IMG/VR virus record: IMGVR_UViG_3300043803_000642 | Location: 1-64,000 of that record | DNA length: 64,000 bases | Source of the DNA: a virus | Reading direction: 5' to 3' (one strand) | Part shown: positions 7,390 to 16,418 of the stretch, piece after piece | Layout: each line of letters opens with the position of its first letter | Position numbering within the stretch: position 1 is the first letter of the stretch | Notes under the pieces: generated by a model | What the model was told of the DNA's origin: nothing | The model's database searches: none | The model's input: only the letters and a program-made list of their open reading frames with translations | Program-made: the position numbers and the translations under genes

Positions 7390-7413
7390 CTATCGATTTG
7401 GCGGTATCGATAG
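7390..7413. promoter_or_regulatory. inverted repeat in the divergent control region, possible operator
   Basis: CTATCGAT (7390-7397) and ATCGATAG (7406-7413) form perfect 8-bp arms around TTGGCGGT. The site lies between the leftward promoter (7328-7355) and the rightward candidate (7446-7475), as expected for a shared operator. Confidence 0.5.
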
Positions 7414-7445
7414 CACTGCTATTGCCAGGGTCAAGTCGATAGGCA

Positions 7446-7475
7446 TTGACTATTCCGCATTTGTTCCGGTATTGT
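7446..7475 (+). promoter_or_regulatory. candidate sigma70 promoter for the terminase/late block
   Basis: TTGACT (7446-7451) and TATTGT (7470-7475) are spaced by 18 bp and point toward the small terminase gene 84 bp downstream. The boxes are imperfect. A small inverted repeat TTGTC-ATTGT-GACAA (7500-7514) lies just downstream and could be an operator. The whole 7284-7559 interval carries no convincing gene. Confidence 0.45.
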
Positions 7476-7559
7476 GCGGGCGTGTAGTGCTGCGAGTGAT
7501 TGTCATTGTGACAACACGATGCGCGGCGGCGAGTAACTGAGCGAAGCGAAGATCAGCCC

Positions 7560-8294
7560 ATGAGTAGGAAAGCCATAAGAGAGCAAGTAAGAGAAACAAT
7601 AAAGAGCAAAGGCATCGATTCTGCATTGCGTCTTGGTCGGACAGGACTAACAGCAAAGCAAAAGCGGTTTGCAGAGGGGATTGTCTTGGAGGGTTTGACC
7701 GGTGCTGATGCTTATCGCCAGGCGTATGACACCAAGGCCAAGGCTCACGTTGTGGGAACTGATGCAAGTAAGCTTAAGGCAAATCCTAGAGTCGCCCTTG
7801 AGATAGCCGCGCTGGAACAGGCAAAACAGGTAGCTGCGTTGCATACCGCAGAAGCTTTGCGCTCTCTGGTGATTTCTTCCCTCACTTCTGCGCTCATCGA
7901 CCCAGAGACAAAGCCGGCAACACGTATACAAGCGGCCAAAGTCCTGGGACAAGTGACAGAAGTTGCGGCCTTTACTGAGCGCAAAGAGATAACACACATA
8001 CAGGACAGCGGCGCGATACGTTCCCAGATACTCGACCAGCTTAAGAGCATGATGCTCGGCTCGGCTGATGCGGTCGACGTCGACGCGAATTCCCTGCTAG
8101 TGGAATTGGCGGGCGATGAACCCCAGGGTACGGGTACACCCCCAAATGCAGAATGGGACTCCGGCGCGCATATGCATAGTAATGACCACGAACAATTCCC
8201 AGAAAAATCGGATTCCCCCGAATCCAGCGAACACCCCCCGTCACCTTCAGAAACGCAGACCCCCCGGGGGGATATTTCTGGAGAAAATACGTAG
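7560..8294 (+). CDS. terS: terminase small subunit
   Basis: A 244-residue protein that should bind phage DNA and start packaging with the large subunit. Residues about 28-75 match the terminase small-subunit fold: LTAKQKRFAEGI, then TGADAYRQAYDTKA, then ASKLKANPRVALEI. A helical oligomerisation region follows. The C-terminal 50 residues are proline, serine and glutamate rich and look disordered. It opens the morphogenesis block, with a weak ribosome site. The LexA-like gene, a small gene and then the large subunit follow. Confidence 0.85.
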   Translation: MSRKAIREQVRETIKSKGIDSALRLGRTGLTAKQKRFAEGIVLEGLTGADAYRQAYDTKAKAHVVGTDASKLKANPRVALEIAALEQAKQVAALHTAEALRSLVISSLTSALIDPETKPATRIQAAKVLGQVTEVAAFTERKEITHIQDSGAIRSQILDQLKSMMLGSADAVDVDANSLLVELAGDEPQGTGTPPNAEWDSGAHMHSNDHEQFPEKSDSPESSEHPPSPSETQTPRGDISGENT

Positions 8295-8308
8295 TTGCCA
8301 AACAGCTA

Positions 8309-8322
8309 TGTAAATATTTACA
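8309..8322. promoter_or_regulatory. 14-bp perfect palindrome, copy 2 (before the LexA-like gene)
   Basis: TGTAAATATTTACA lies in the 40-bp gap between the small terminase gene and the LexA-like winged-helix gene, 12 bp before its first possible start. It is identical to the copies at 697 and 61763. The position suggests an operator, perhaps for autoregulation by the adjacent DNA-binding protein. Confidence 0.55.
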
Positions 8323-8334
8323 CAAGCAAGTTAT

Positions 8335-8637
8335 ATGCCAGATGTGCAGATAAATCGAGAAATGGTGCGTCGTCGGCGGGAGATGACGTATGAGGAGTGT
8401 GTGGAGGTAGAGATGACGCCGGCGCAGCGGCATGTATTTTTGATAATAGACGAATGGTGGAAGCAGTATGGGTTTGGTCCTTCTATACGGGATATATGTG
8501 AGTTACGTGGGAAGGGTGGGATGGGGAACACGCATGAGATTATTAAGAGGTTGGTGAAGTTGGGTGTGGTGAAGAAGGTGAAGGGGGCGGGGAGAAGTGT
8601 GCGGCCGGTGTATATCAACTTCAGGACGTTGGAGTAA
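8335..8637 (+). CDS. LexA-type winged-helix DNA-binding protein without protease domain
   Basis: A 100-residue frame whose C-terminal 74 residues match the LexA DNA-binding domain: MTPAQRHVFLIIDEW, GFGPSIRDICELRG, then EIIKRLVKLGVVKK. It lacks the LexA self-cleavage half, so it is probably a stand-alone repressor or adaptor. The start is uncertain: ATG 8413 has a strong GGAGG site and begins exactly at the domain, while ATG 8335 has none but follows the palindrome. Base usage (many GGG and AGG codons) differs from the flanking terminase genes, suggesting a separate origin. Confidence 0.7.
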   Translation: MPDVQINREMVRRRREMTYEECVEVEMTPAQRHVFLIIDEWWKQYGFGPSIRDICELRGKGGMGNTHEIIKRLVKLGVVKKVKGAGRSVRPVYINFRTLE

Positions 8638-8673
8638 TTGACGACGTGAAAATAAGGTGGTTAGGGGAATGTC

Positions 8674-8880
8674 GTGAGTCATGATGAAAAGCTAATGTTG
8701 GAGGCGTTCCGGCTGTTGTATCAGGTGTACCGGGAGCAAAAGGCTGGGCGGAAGTATTACCGGCCGGTGTCGATATATCCGACCTTGGCAAAGATACAGA
8801 AGCGGCTGAACGGGCCTGTGCGGCAAAATGAGTTGTCGATAGTGGCGATGAGAGAGAAGGCGAATAGTCCGTGGACTTGA
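8674..8880 (+). CDS. hypothetical basic protein (68 aa) ahead of the large terminase gene
   Basis: Starts at GTG 8674 after AGGGGAA. The product is basic and mostly helical (MLEAFRLLYQVYREQKAG), with KIQKRLNGPVRQNEL later on, resembling a small helix-turn-helix. Its last 10 bp overlap the GTG start of the large terminase gene, so it is probably co-translated with it. No family recognised. Confidence 0.55.
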   Translation: MSHDEKLMLEAFRLLYQVYREQKAGRKYYRPVSIYPTLAKIQKRLNGPVRQNELSIVAMREKANSPWT

Positions 8881-10346
8881 GTGAGCTGATAGGTAAGTTG
8901 CCGCCGGCCGAGCAGGATAAGTTGCTGGAGCAGGTGGCGCAGTACCGAGATGCGGTGGCCAGAGAGCGCGCGCAGAGTAAGTTCATGTCGTTCGTGAAAG
9001 AGATGTGGCCGGGATTTATACATGGCAGACACCATGCCATCATGGCCAAGAAGTTTGAGGAGATCGCGGAAGGGAAGTTAAAGCGGCTGATCATCAACAT
9101 GCCGCCGCGACACACGAAGTCGGAGTTTGCGAGTTACTTATTGCCGGCGTGGTATCTGGGGAGAAACCCGGAGAAGAAGGTAATCCAGACATCCAACACG
9201 GCCGAACTGGCGGTGGGATTTGGCCGTAAAGTCAGGAACCTGGTGGACAGCGACCACTACGCGAAGATCTTCCCCGGTGTGGGTTTGCGGGTGGACTCGA
9301 AAGCGGCTGGACGCTGGGCGACAAGTCACGGCGGCGATTATTTTGCGATTGGTGTGGGCGGTACTGTTACTGGTAAAGGCGCCGATCTATTAATAATAGA
9401 TGACCCGCATTCAGAACAAGAGGCAAGACTCGCGCAGGGCGATCCGACGGTGTTTGACAGTGTGTATGAATGGTACACATCTGGCCCACGTCAGCGTTTG
9501 CAGCCGGGCGGGGCGATTGTGATGGTGATGACGCGCTGGTCGGACAAGGATCTGACTGGCCGAGTGCTGAAATCAGACGCGACAGAATGGGAAGTGATCG
9601 AATTCCCTGCGATTTTGCCGTCGGGGAATAGTCTATGGCCTGAATTTTGGCCTGTAAATGAGCTTCTGGCGCTGAAAGAGGAGCTTCCGCCGTACAAATG
9701 GAACGCCCAGTACCAGCAAAAGCCCACGGGAGAAGAGGGTGCGCTGGTAAAAAGGGACTGGTGGCAGCTGTGGGAGGCAGATAGAGCGCCTCCGTGCGAA
9801 TTTATCATCCAAAGTTGGGACACGGCGTACACAAAAAACCAGCGGAGTGACTATTCTGCGTGTACGACCTGGGGTGTTTTCCACAAAGACGAGGATGAGA
9901 ACGATGTGAACATCATTTTGCTGGATGCGTGGAAGGGGAAAGTGGAGTTTCCTGACCTAAAGCAGAAGGCAAAAGAGCTGTACGACGACTGGGAGCCGGA
10001 CGCCTGCATTATTGAAGCGAAAGCAGCGGGTGCGCCCCTGATATTTGAGCTGCGCAGGATGGGTGTGATGGTTCAAGACTTCACACCGACACGCGGCAAC
10101 GACAAGTTCGTGCGTCTGAACAGCGTTACAGACCTATTTTCTTCCGGTAAAGTGTGGGCGCCGGACAAACGGTGGGCAGAAGACGTGATTGAAGAGTTTG
10201 CCCGATTCCCGAACGCAGAGCATGACGATTTGGTCGACTCTGGCGTACAGGCGTTGATACGATTTCGACAAGGCGGCTTCCTGCGGTTGGGTTCCGACGA
10301 GGAAGATGAGCCACTGGACCTGCGGCGCAGGCGCAGTTACTACTGA
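8871..10346 (+). CDS. terL: terminase large subunit
   Basis: A 491-residue packaging motor with ATPase and nuclease. The ATPase half has a Walker A-like PPRHTKSEF (K83, S84) and Walker B LLIIDDPHSE (D177, D178). The RNase H-like nuclease half has SWDTAYTKNQRSDYS, then ACIIEAKAAG, and a C-terminal EHDDLVDS. The start is GTG 8871, overlapping the previous gene by 10 bp. It should dock on the portal encoded next and cut concatemers during headful or site-specific packaging. Confidence 0.92.
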   Translation: MDLSELIGKLPPAEQDKLLEQVAQYRDAVARERAQSKFMSFVKEMWPGFIHGRHHAIMAKKFEEIAEGKLKRLIINMPPRHTKSEFASYLLPAWYLGRNPEKKVIQTSNTAELAVGFGRKVRNLVDSDHYAKIFPGVGLRVDSKAAGRWATSHGGDYFAIGVGGTVTGKGADLLIIDDPHSEQEARLAQGDPTVFDSVYEWYTSGPRQRLQPGGAIVMVMTRWSDKDLTGRVLKSDATEWEVIEFPAILPSGNSLWPEFWPVNELLALKEELPPYKWNAQYQQKPTGEEGALVKRDWWQLWEADRAPPCEFIIQSWDTAYTKNQRSDYSACTTWGVFHKDEDENDVNIILLDAWKGKVEFPDLKQKAKELYDDWEPDACIIEAKAAGAPLIFELRRMGVMVQDFTPTRGNDKFVRLNSVTDLFSSGKVWAPDKRWAEDVIEEFARFPNAEHDDLVDSGVQALIRFRQGGFLRLGSDEEDEPLDLRRRRSYY

Positions 10347-10355
10347 GGATAGACG

Positions 10356-12824
10356 ATGGCGACAAATATAGACAAGGCGCTGTACCAGCTGCCGGTGGGG
10401 ATGGACGAAGCGCTCATGGAAGCGGAGCCGATAGAGATTGAGATCGAGGATCCCGAGTCTGTATCTATAGGGCTGGGTGATTTAGAGATCACTTTGGAAA
10501 AAGACGAGGAAGAAGACGAGTTTTCCGAGAATCTGGCCGAGAAAATGGCGACAGATGAGCTGGAATCCTTGGCCTCTGACCTACTCAGTGACTTTCAGGA
10601 CGATATCGATAGCCGCAAGGACTGGATGAAGACGTATGTCGACGGCCTAGAGCTGTTGGGCATGAAGATCGAAGAAAGATCAGAGCCATGGGAAGGAGCC
10701 TGCGGTGTCTACCATCCCCTTTTATCTGAAGCGCTTGTTAAGTTTCAAGCCGAGACGATTATGGAGACCTTCCCGGCTTCGGGTCCCGTTAAAACTAAGA
10801 TCATCGGCAAAGAAACGCCGAAGAAACGAGATGCGGCGGAGCGCGTTCGGGATGACATGAACTACCAACTGACGGAAGTCATGACCGAGTACCGGCCTGA
10901 ACACGAACGGATGCTGTGGGGCTTGGGGTTGGCGGGTAACGCGTTCAAGAAGGTGTACTACGACCCAAGTCTTGGCCGTCAGGTGTCGCTATTCGTGCCG
11001 GCGGAGGACGTGGTGGTGCCATACGGGGCGAGTAACTTGGAATCTGCGCCGCGCGTAACGCACGTCATGAGAAAGACCAAGAATGAACTGCGCCGCCTAA
11101 TGGTAGCAGGGTTCTATAGAGACATCGACCTGCCGGAGCCAGAGAACTCGCTGGACGATATCGAGAAGTCGATTGCCGAGAAGATGGGTTTCCGCGCAAC
11201 GACGGACGATCGGTACAAAATTCTGGAGATGCAGGTGTATCTGGATCTGCCGGGGTACGAGGACACGGATGATAAGGGCAACAAGACGGAGATTGGTCTT
11301 CCGTACATTGTCACTATAGAGAAGACCTCGCAGGAAGTTCTGTCAATCAGAAGAAACTGGCGGCCGGAAGATGAGACCTATCAGAAGAGGAACCACTTTG
11401 TTCACTACCCATACATTCCCGGCTTTGGCTTCTATGCCTTCGGCCTTATTCATCTTATCGGTGCTTTCGCTAAGTCTGGTACTTCTATTATTCGTCAGCT
11501 GGTTGATGCTGGGACTTTATCGAACCTGCCTGGCGGTCTCAAGACTAAGGGAATGCGGGTCAAAGGAGATGACACTCCAATTGCACCCGGCGAGTTCCGA
11601 GATGTGGACGTCGCGGCCGGCACAATCAGAGACAACATCCTCCCACTTCCGTACAAAGAGCCGAGCCAAGTACTTCTTGGACTGATGAACCAGATCGTCG
11701 AGGAAGGCCGCCGGTTTGCTGCTGCGGCTGACTTGAAGATCGCTGACATGTCGGCCAACTCACCGGTTGGCACTACCTTGGCAATTCTGGAGCGTACGTT
11801 AAAGGTGATGTCTGCGGTGCAGGCGCGCATTCACTACGCCATGAAGCAGGAGTTAAAGCTCCTGAAAGACATCATCCGTGACTACACGCCGGACTCCTAC
11901 AGCTACGTGCCGGTAGAGGGTACGCCCCGTGCGAAGAAGTCGGACTATGACGATGTGGATGTGATCCCGGTATCGGATCCCAACTCGGCCACGATGGCAC
12001 AGAAGGTTGTGCAGTATCAGGCGGTGATGCAGATGGCGGCGGCCAACCCACAGATCTATGACATGGTGGAGTTGAACCGTCAGATGCTGGAAGTCTTGGG
12101 AATCAAGAACGTCGGCAAGCTAGTCCCGTCGGCAGAAGACCAGAAACCGAAAGATCCTGTGTCGGAGAACATGGCCATCCTGAACATGAAGCCGGTCAAG
12201 GCGTTCATTTATCAGGATCACCAGGCGCACATTGCTGTGCATATGTCGGCCATGCAGGATCCAAAGATAGCCGCAATCATCGGCCAAAACCCGCGCGCGC
12301 AGGTTATGCAGGCAGCACTCATGGCTCACATTAACGAGCATGTGGCGTTTGAGTACCGTAAGCAGATCGAAGAAATGCTGGGTGTACCGTTGCCAGAGAT
12401 GGACAAGGAGCTGCCAGAGGAAGTCGAAGTCGAGGTGTCGCGCATGATGGCGGCAGCGGCAGGCAAGTTGCTACAGAAGGACAAGGCGGAAGTTGCACAA
12501 CAACAGGCGCAACAGACTGCGCAGGATCCGATTGTTCAGATGCAGCAAGCAGAACTCCAGCTCAAAGCGCAGGAGTTGCAACTCAAGCAGGCAAAGCTGG
12601 CGATGGACGCTACCGAGAAGGCGGACAGAATCCGCATCGAGGAAGAGCGTATTGCCGCGCAGAAAGAGATTGCGGGTATGCAGGTCGGCGCCAAGTCGGC
12701 AAAAGACAAGGCAGATCTGGAGGCTCGCATGGAGTTGGAAGGCGTGAAGCTGGGTACGCAGATCGCCCGAGACCAAATTGAAATGAGGAAACCGCAGCCA
12801 AAACCTGCGAAGAAAAAGGAGTAA
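10356..12824 (+). CDS. portal protein
   Basis: An 822-residue protein placed directly after the large terminase gene. After an acidic N terminus it has the portal-like stretch SEPWEGACGVYHPLLSEA and FVPAEDVVVPYGA, typical of portals of short-tailed phages. Residues about 690-822 are a long Gln, Lys and Glu rich helix, which could build the extended barrel seen in P22-type portals. Length is on the long side for the family. It forms the ring through which DNA enters and leaves the head. Confidence 0.85.
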   Translation: MATNIDKALYQLPVGMDEALMEAEPIEIEIEDPESVSIGLGDLEITLEKDEEEDEFSENLAEKMATDELESLASDLLSDFQDDIDSRKDWMKTYVDGLELLGMKIEERSEPWEGACGVYHPLLSEALVKFQAETIMETFPASGPVKTKIIGKETPKKRDAAERVRDDMNYQLTEVMTEYRPEHERMLWGLGLAGNAFKKVYYDPSLGRQVSLFVPAEDVVVPYGASNLESAPRVTHVMRKTKNELRRLMVAGFYRDIDLPEPENSLDDIEKSIAEKMGFRATTDDRYKILEMQVYLDLPGYEDTDDKGNKTEIGLPYIVTIEKTSQEVLSIRRNWRPEDETYQKRNHFVHYPYIPGFGFYAFGLIHLIGAFAKSGTSIIRQLVDAGTLSNLPGGLKTKGMRVKGDDTPIAPGEFRDVDVAAGTIRDNILPLPYKEPSQVLLGLMNQIVEEGRRFAAAADLKIADMSANSPVGTTLAILERTLKVMSAVQARIHYAMKQELKLLKDIIRDYTPDSYSYVPVEGTPRAKKSDYDDVDVIPVSDPNSATMAQKVVQYQAVMQMAAANPQIYDMVELNRQMLEVLGIKNVGKLVPSAEDQKPKDPVSENMAILNMKPVKAFIYQDHQAHIAVHMSAMQDPKIAAIIGQNPRAQVMQAALMAHINEHVAFEYRKQIEEMLGVPLPEMDKELPEEVEVEVSRMMAAAAGKLLQKDKAEVAQQQAQQTAQDPIVQMQQAELQLKAQELQLKQAKLAMDATEKADRIRIEEERIAAQKEIAGMQVGAKSAKDKADLEARMELEGVKLGTQIARDQIEMRKPQPKPAKKKE

Positions 12825-12827
12825 TCC

Positions 12828-13019
12828 ATGGAAAAAGCGCTTGAAGTACTGCTCAAACAGGTGCGTGACAAGCGCGATCAGATAGTGGAGGCCGTCGCCA
12901 ACAGCGCGGCCAAAGACTACGCTGACTATCAAAAACTTTGCGGCGAGATCCGAGGTCTATCGCTTGCGGAGGGTTTTATCTTGGACCTTGCAAAGAAAAT
13001 GGAGTATTCCGATGAGTGA
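12828..13019 (+). CDS. small helical protein (63 aa)
   Basis: The product (MEKALEVLLKQVRDKRDQ...) is two charged helices without cysteine or membrane segment. It begins three bases after the portal stop, following AAAAAGGAG, and its end overlaps the GroES-like start by 8 bp. Small helical proteins in this place may be head assembly accessories; no family was recognised. Confidence 0.6.
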   Translation: MEKALEVLLKQVRDKRDQIVEAVANSAAKDYADYQKLCGEIRGLSLAEGFILDLAKKMEYSDE

Positions 13020-13413
13020 AATCTTAATCGCCAGTCAAGATGGCGAGACATCCACGCTGCCAGAAACAGCGGAGGAAAAAGCGAAACAACTGCCAGAGCC
13101 TACCGGGTATCACATCCTGGTCGCGCTGCCGGAAGTTGAAGACAAGTTTGACAGCGGGCTAGTCAAGGCAGACCAAACTCTGTACGAGGAAAAGGTACTG
13201 GCGACTGTCTTCTTTGTCATCAAGATGGGACCTGATTGTTACAAAGACGAAAAGCGGTTCCCGAATGGAGCATGGTGCAAGGAAGGGGATTTCATTCTCG
13301 CCCGTCCTAACACTGGCACCCGCCTGAAGATTCATGGCCGCGAGTTCCGTTTGATTAACGACGACGTGGTTGAAGCGGTGGTTCAAGACCCACGCGGGAT
13401 CTCTAGGGCTTAA
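13012..13413 (+). CDS. GroES-like co-chaperonin
   Basis: A 133-residue protein starting at ATG 13012, which overlaps the previous gene. After an acidic leader it has GroES-fold strands: YHILVALPEVEDKF, then a mobile-loop-like SGLVKADQT, KMGPDCYKD, GDFILARPNTGTRL, and a final REFRLINDDVVEAV. Phages such as T4 (gp31) replace host GroES so that GroEL can fold the capsid protein. The position between portal and scaffold/capsid genes fits. No GroEL gene is present in the window. Confidence 0.8.
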   Translation: MSEILIASQDGETSTLPETAEEKAKQLPEPTGYHILVALPEVEDKFDSGLVKADQTLYEEKVLATVFFVIKMGPDCYKDEKRFPNGAWCKEGDFILARPNTGTRLKIHGREFRLINDDVVEAVVQDPRGISRA

Positions 13414-13427
13414 CAAAGGAGAAACAC

Positions 13428-14381
13428 ATGGCGCAACAAGACGTGGAAGATTTCAAGTTCCCTGATGAAAAGGAAGACGAGGTCAAAGCCTCGGCTGCCG
13501 AGGAGCTTGAGTATGAGATAGAGGACGATACGCCTCCCGAGGATCGCGGCAAGGAGCCGATGCCCAAGGAGATTGTCCAGGAGCTTGATAACGACGAGCT
13601 GGAGGAATACTCCGACAACGTAAAGCTACGCCTGAAGCAGATGAAGAAGGTGTATCACGACGAGCGTCGGGAGAAAGAAGCGGCGTTGCGTGAGCAACAG
13701 GAAGCTATCGCTTATGCCAAGCGGATTCTTGAGGAGAACAATGCACTCAAGAGCCGGCTGACGCAGGGCGAGCAGGCGTTTGTTGCCACAGCAAAGTCGG
13801 CGGCAGAACTGGAATTACAGGCGGCCAAGAAGGCATATAAGGATGCCTACGACATTGGCGACTCCGATGCCTTGATAGAGGCGCAGGAGAAGTTGAATAA
13901 CGCGCAGTACAAATTGCAGCGGGTGTCTGAATATGTTCCGTCTAGACAAGAGCCGGAAACTGATGTACAACCTGTTGCCAATCCAGCACCTCGTCCTGAC
14001 CAGAGGGCAATTGCGTGGCAAGAGCGCAATCAATGGTTCGGTAAGGACGAGGAAATGACCAGCTTGGCTCTGGGCTTGCATCAGAAGTTGGTCTCTCAGT
14101 ACGGGACGGCATATCCGTCTACGGACGAATACTGGAAGAAGGTCGACGAGACCATGCGCCGTCGATTCCCAGAGCATTTTGCGGATCAGGAGGAAGCCCC
14201 TGCGCAGGAGCCAAAACCCCAGCGCGAGAAACCTGCTCCGGTTGTTGCACCTGCAACGAGAAGCACGGGATCAAAGAAGATCACGGTCAAGCAGTCCGCA
14301 GTCGCCATGGCAAAAAAACTTGGCGTACCGTTGGAAAGATACGTGCAGGAAATGCAAAAATTGGAGGGTAGAAATGGCTGA
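13428..14381 (+). CDS. scaffolding protein (probable)
   Basis: A 317-residue highly charged protein. The N terminus is very acidic, residues about 60-165 form a long coiled coil (KLRLKQMKKVYHDE onward), and the C terminus is basic (KKITVKQSAVAMAKKLGV). It lies between the portal and the major capsid gene. This composition and place are typical of phage scaffolds, whose basic C-terminal helix-turn-helix binds coat protein. No protease motif is visible. Confidence 0.7.
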   Translation: MAQQDVEDFKFPDEKEDEVKASAAEELEYEIEDDTPPEDRGKEPMPKEIVQELDNDELEEYSDNVKLRLKQMKKVYHDERREKEAALREQQEAIAYAKRILEENNALKSRLTQGEQAFVATAKSAAELELQAAKKAYKDAYDIGDSDALIEAQEKLNNAQYKLQRVSEYVPSRQEPETDVQPVANPAPRPDQRAIAWQERNQWFGKDEEMTSLALGLHQKLVSQYGTAYPSTDEYWKKVDETMRRRFPEHFADQEEAPAQEPKPQREKPAPVVAPATRSTGSKKITVKQSAVAMAKKLGVPLERYVQEMQKLEGRNG

Positions 14382-14820
14382 GAATCGCACACCGCGCAGT
14401 ACCGAGAGTCGTAACCAAACGCAGCGTCCCCAGCAGTGGGCGCCGCCGGAGCTTCTGCCAGAACCAGATAAGCAACCGGGTTACAAATACCGTTGGATTC
14501 GCGTGTCGCTTGGAGGACAAGCTGACGCTCGCAACATCTCTATCAAACTACGAGAAGGTTGGGAGCCAGTGAAAGTCGAAGAGCAACCGCAGTATGGACT
14601 GCTAGTCAATGGCGAGGGGCGGTGGAAAGACTGCGTCCAAGTCGGCGACGTGTTGTTGTGCAAGACGCCAGAAGAGCTAACCGTGCAGCGTAACCAACAC
14701 TACCTGCAACAATCGGAACAGCAAATCCGGGCGGTGGACAACAACCTGATGAAGCAAAATGACCCACGTATGCCGCTATTCAAGGAGTCGAGTTCCTCGA
14801 CGACGCGAGGTGGTGGTTAA
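14374..14820 (+). CDS. hypothetical head-region protein (148 aa)
   Basis: Starts at ATG 14374 after TTGGAGGG and overlaps the scaffold stop by 8 bp. Both termini are polar and low in complexity (Arg, Gln, Thr at the start; Ser, Thr, Gly at the end). The middle has strands (KYRWIRVSLGG, VGDVLLCKTPEEL). Similar small proteins sit before the capsid gene in related phages. No function is known. Confidence 0.6.
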   Translation: MAENRTPRSTESRNQTQRPQQWAPPELLPEPDKQPGYKYRWIRVSLGGQADARNISIKLREGWEPVKVEEQPQYGLLVNGEGRWKDCVQVGDVLLCKTPEELTVQRNQHYLQQSEQQIRAVDNNLMKQNDPRMPLFKESSSSTTRGGG

Positions 14821-14837
14821 ACTTATTGGAGTTATCA

Positions 14838-15494
14838 ATGGCATATCCTACTGTATCGAAGCCTTATGGGCTTCAGCCGATCAATTTGATCGGCGGGCAG
14901 GTGTACGCCGGTTCGACTCGCCTATTCCGTATTGCTAGCGGCTATGCCACCAGCATTTACTACGGCGATGTCGTGAAAATCGCATCGGATGGCACTATCC
15001 AAAAGGATACTGGCACTTCGACTGCGACCCCGGTTGGCATCTTCTTGGGTTGCACTTACACCAACCCATCAACCAACCAGAAGCTGAACTACCAGTACTA
15101 CGCTGGTGGCACTAACGCTCCTGACATCCAGGCGTACGTTGTGGACGACCCTGATGTTCTGTTCAAGATGGCTGCTGTTTCGTCCGGTACTACCGTTGCT
15201 TTCTACAGCTCGGAGCAGATCGGCCTGAACGCTGCCTTGATTCAGAACAACGGCTCGAACACTACAGGTGATTCGCAGGTTGCAATTAATGGCGCTTCGT
15301 TTGCCACTACTGCATCCTTGCCAATTCGCATTGTCGACATTGTCCCTGACACGTCGAACAGCGCAAACGGCTACTGCGAGTTCATCTGCAAATTCAACGC
15401 ACCGTACATCGTTTCCACGTTCACGAACACATCGAACCTCGTTACTTCTACAGTAACTGGCGGACATGCGTATCTGAACCCGACTGGTGTTTAA
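14838..15494 (+). CDS. probable virion/head decoration protein
   Basis: A 218-residue protein starting at ATG 14838 behind TTGGAG. It begins MAYPTVSKPYGLQPINLIGG and is rich in Thr, Ser, Gly and short strands. A decoration-like part follows (RLFRIASGYATSIYYGDVV, then TPVGIFLGCTY). It is immediately upstream of the major capsid gene, where decoration or stabilisation proteins usually lie. The role is inferred from place and composition. Confidence 0.6.
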   Translation: MAYPTVSKPYGLQPINLIGGQVYAGSTRLFRIASGYATSIYYGDVVKIASDGTIQKDTGTSTATPVGIFLGCTYTNPSTNQKLNYQYYAGGTNAPDIQAYVVDDPDVLFKMAAVSSGTTVAFYSSEQIGLNAALIQNNGSNTTGDSQVAINGASFATTASLPIRIVDIVPDTSNSANGYCEFICKFNAPYIVSTFTNTSNLVTSTVTGGHAYLNPTGV

Positions 15495-15504
15495 GGAGTA
15501 AGAC

Positions 15505-16413
15505 ATGGCTATTTCACGCGCACAACTACTGAAAGAGCTACTGCCTGGCCTGAACGCCTTGTTCGGCATGGAGTACGCTCGTTATGGTGAAGAACACAAA
15601 GAGATCTACGAAACAGAGACCTCCGAGCGTTCTTTCGAAGAAGAAACCAAGCTGTCTGGCTTCAGCGCCGCACCGGTCAAGAACGAAGGTTCTGCGATCC
15701 GGTACGACAATGGTCAGGAAGCTTGGACTGCACGATACAACCACGAAACCATCGCTCTGGGTTTCTCGCTGACCGAAGAGGCCATCGAAGATAACCTGTA
15801 TGACAGCCTGTCGGCTCGTTATACCAAGGCGCTGGCTCGTGCGATGTCGTACACCAAGCAGGTAAAAGCTGCTGCTGTACTGAACAACGGCTTCTCGTCT
15901 AACTACCCTGGTGGTGATGGCGTGGCTCTGTTCAGCACTGCACACCCGCTGGTATCTGGCGGCACCAACAGCAACACTCCGTCGACCCAAGTTGACCTCT
16001 CGGAAACCGCGTTGGAAAACGCAGTCATCCAGATCGCTGCTTGGACTGACGAACGTGGCCTGCTGATCGCCGCTCGTCCCCGCAAGCTGATCGTGCCTCC
16101 AGCACTCCAGTTTGTGGCGACCCGCCTGTTGGAGACCCAACTGCGTCCGGGAACCAATGATAACGACGTGAACGCGATCGTTAACAACGGTTCGATCCCG
16201 GAAGGCTATACGATCAACCACTTCTTGACCGACACGAACGCATGGTTCCTAACCACTGACGTTCCAAACGGCATGAAGCACTTTGTTCGTATCCCGTTGC
16301 AGAACTCCATGGACGGAGACTTCGACACCGGCAACGTCCGTTACAAAGCGCGTGAGCGTTATTCGTTCGGATGGTCCGATCCTCTGGGTATGTTCGCATC
16401 CCAGGGTGCTTGA
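15505..16413 (+). CDS. major capsid protein (HK97 fold, Mu gpT-like)
   Basis: A 302-residue protein that resembles the Mu gpT-type coat family. Residues about 40-60 form the E-loop region (ERSFEEETKLSGFSA), a gpT-like FSTAHPLVSGG lies near 150, and the P-domain helix is ETALENAVIQIAAWTDERG. A late LIVPPALQFVATRLLE strand and helix fits the A-domain. Start ATG 15505 follows AAGGAG. It ends just before a strong terminator, consistent with high separate expression. Confidence 0.85.
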   Translation: MAISRAQLLKELLPGLNALFGMEYARYGEEHKEIYETETSERSFEEETKLSGFSAAPVKNEGSAIRYDNGQEAWTARYNHETIALGFSLTEEAIEDNLYDSLSARYTKALARAMSYTKQVKAAAVLNNGFSSNYPGGDGVALFSTAHPLVSGGTNSNTPSTQVDLSETALENAVIQIAAWTDERGLLIAARPRKLIVPPALQFVATRLLETQLRPGTNDNDVNAIVNNGSIPEGYTINHFLTDTNAWFLTTDVPNGMKHFVRIPLQNSMDGDFDTGNVRYKARERYSFGWSDPLGMFASQGA

Positions 16414-16418
16414 TAGAA

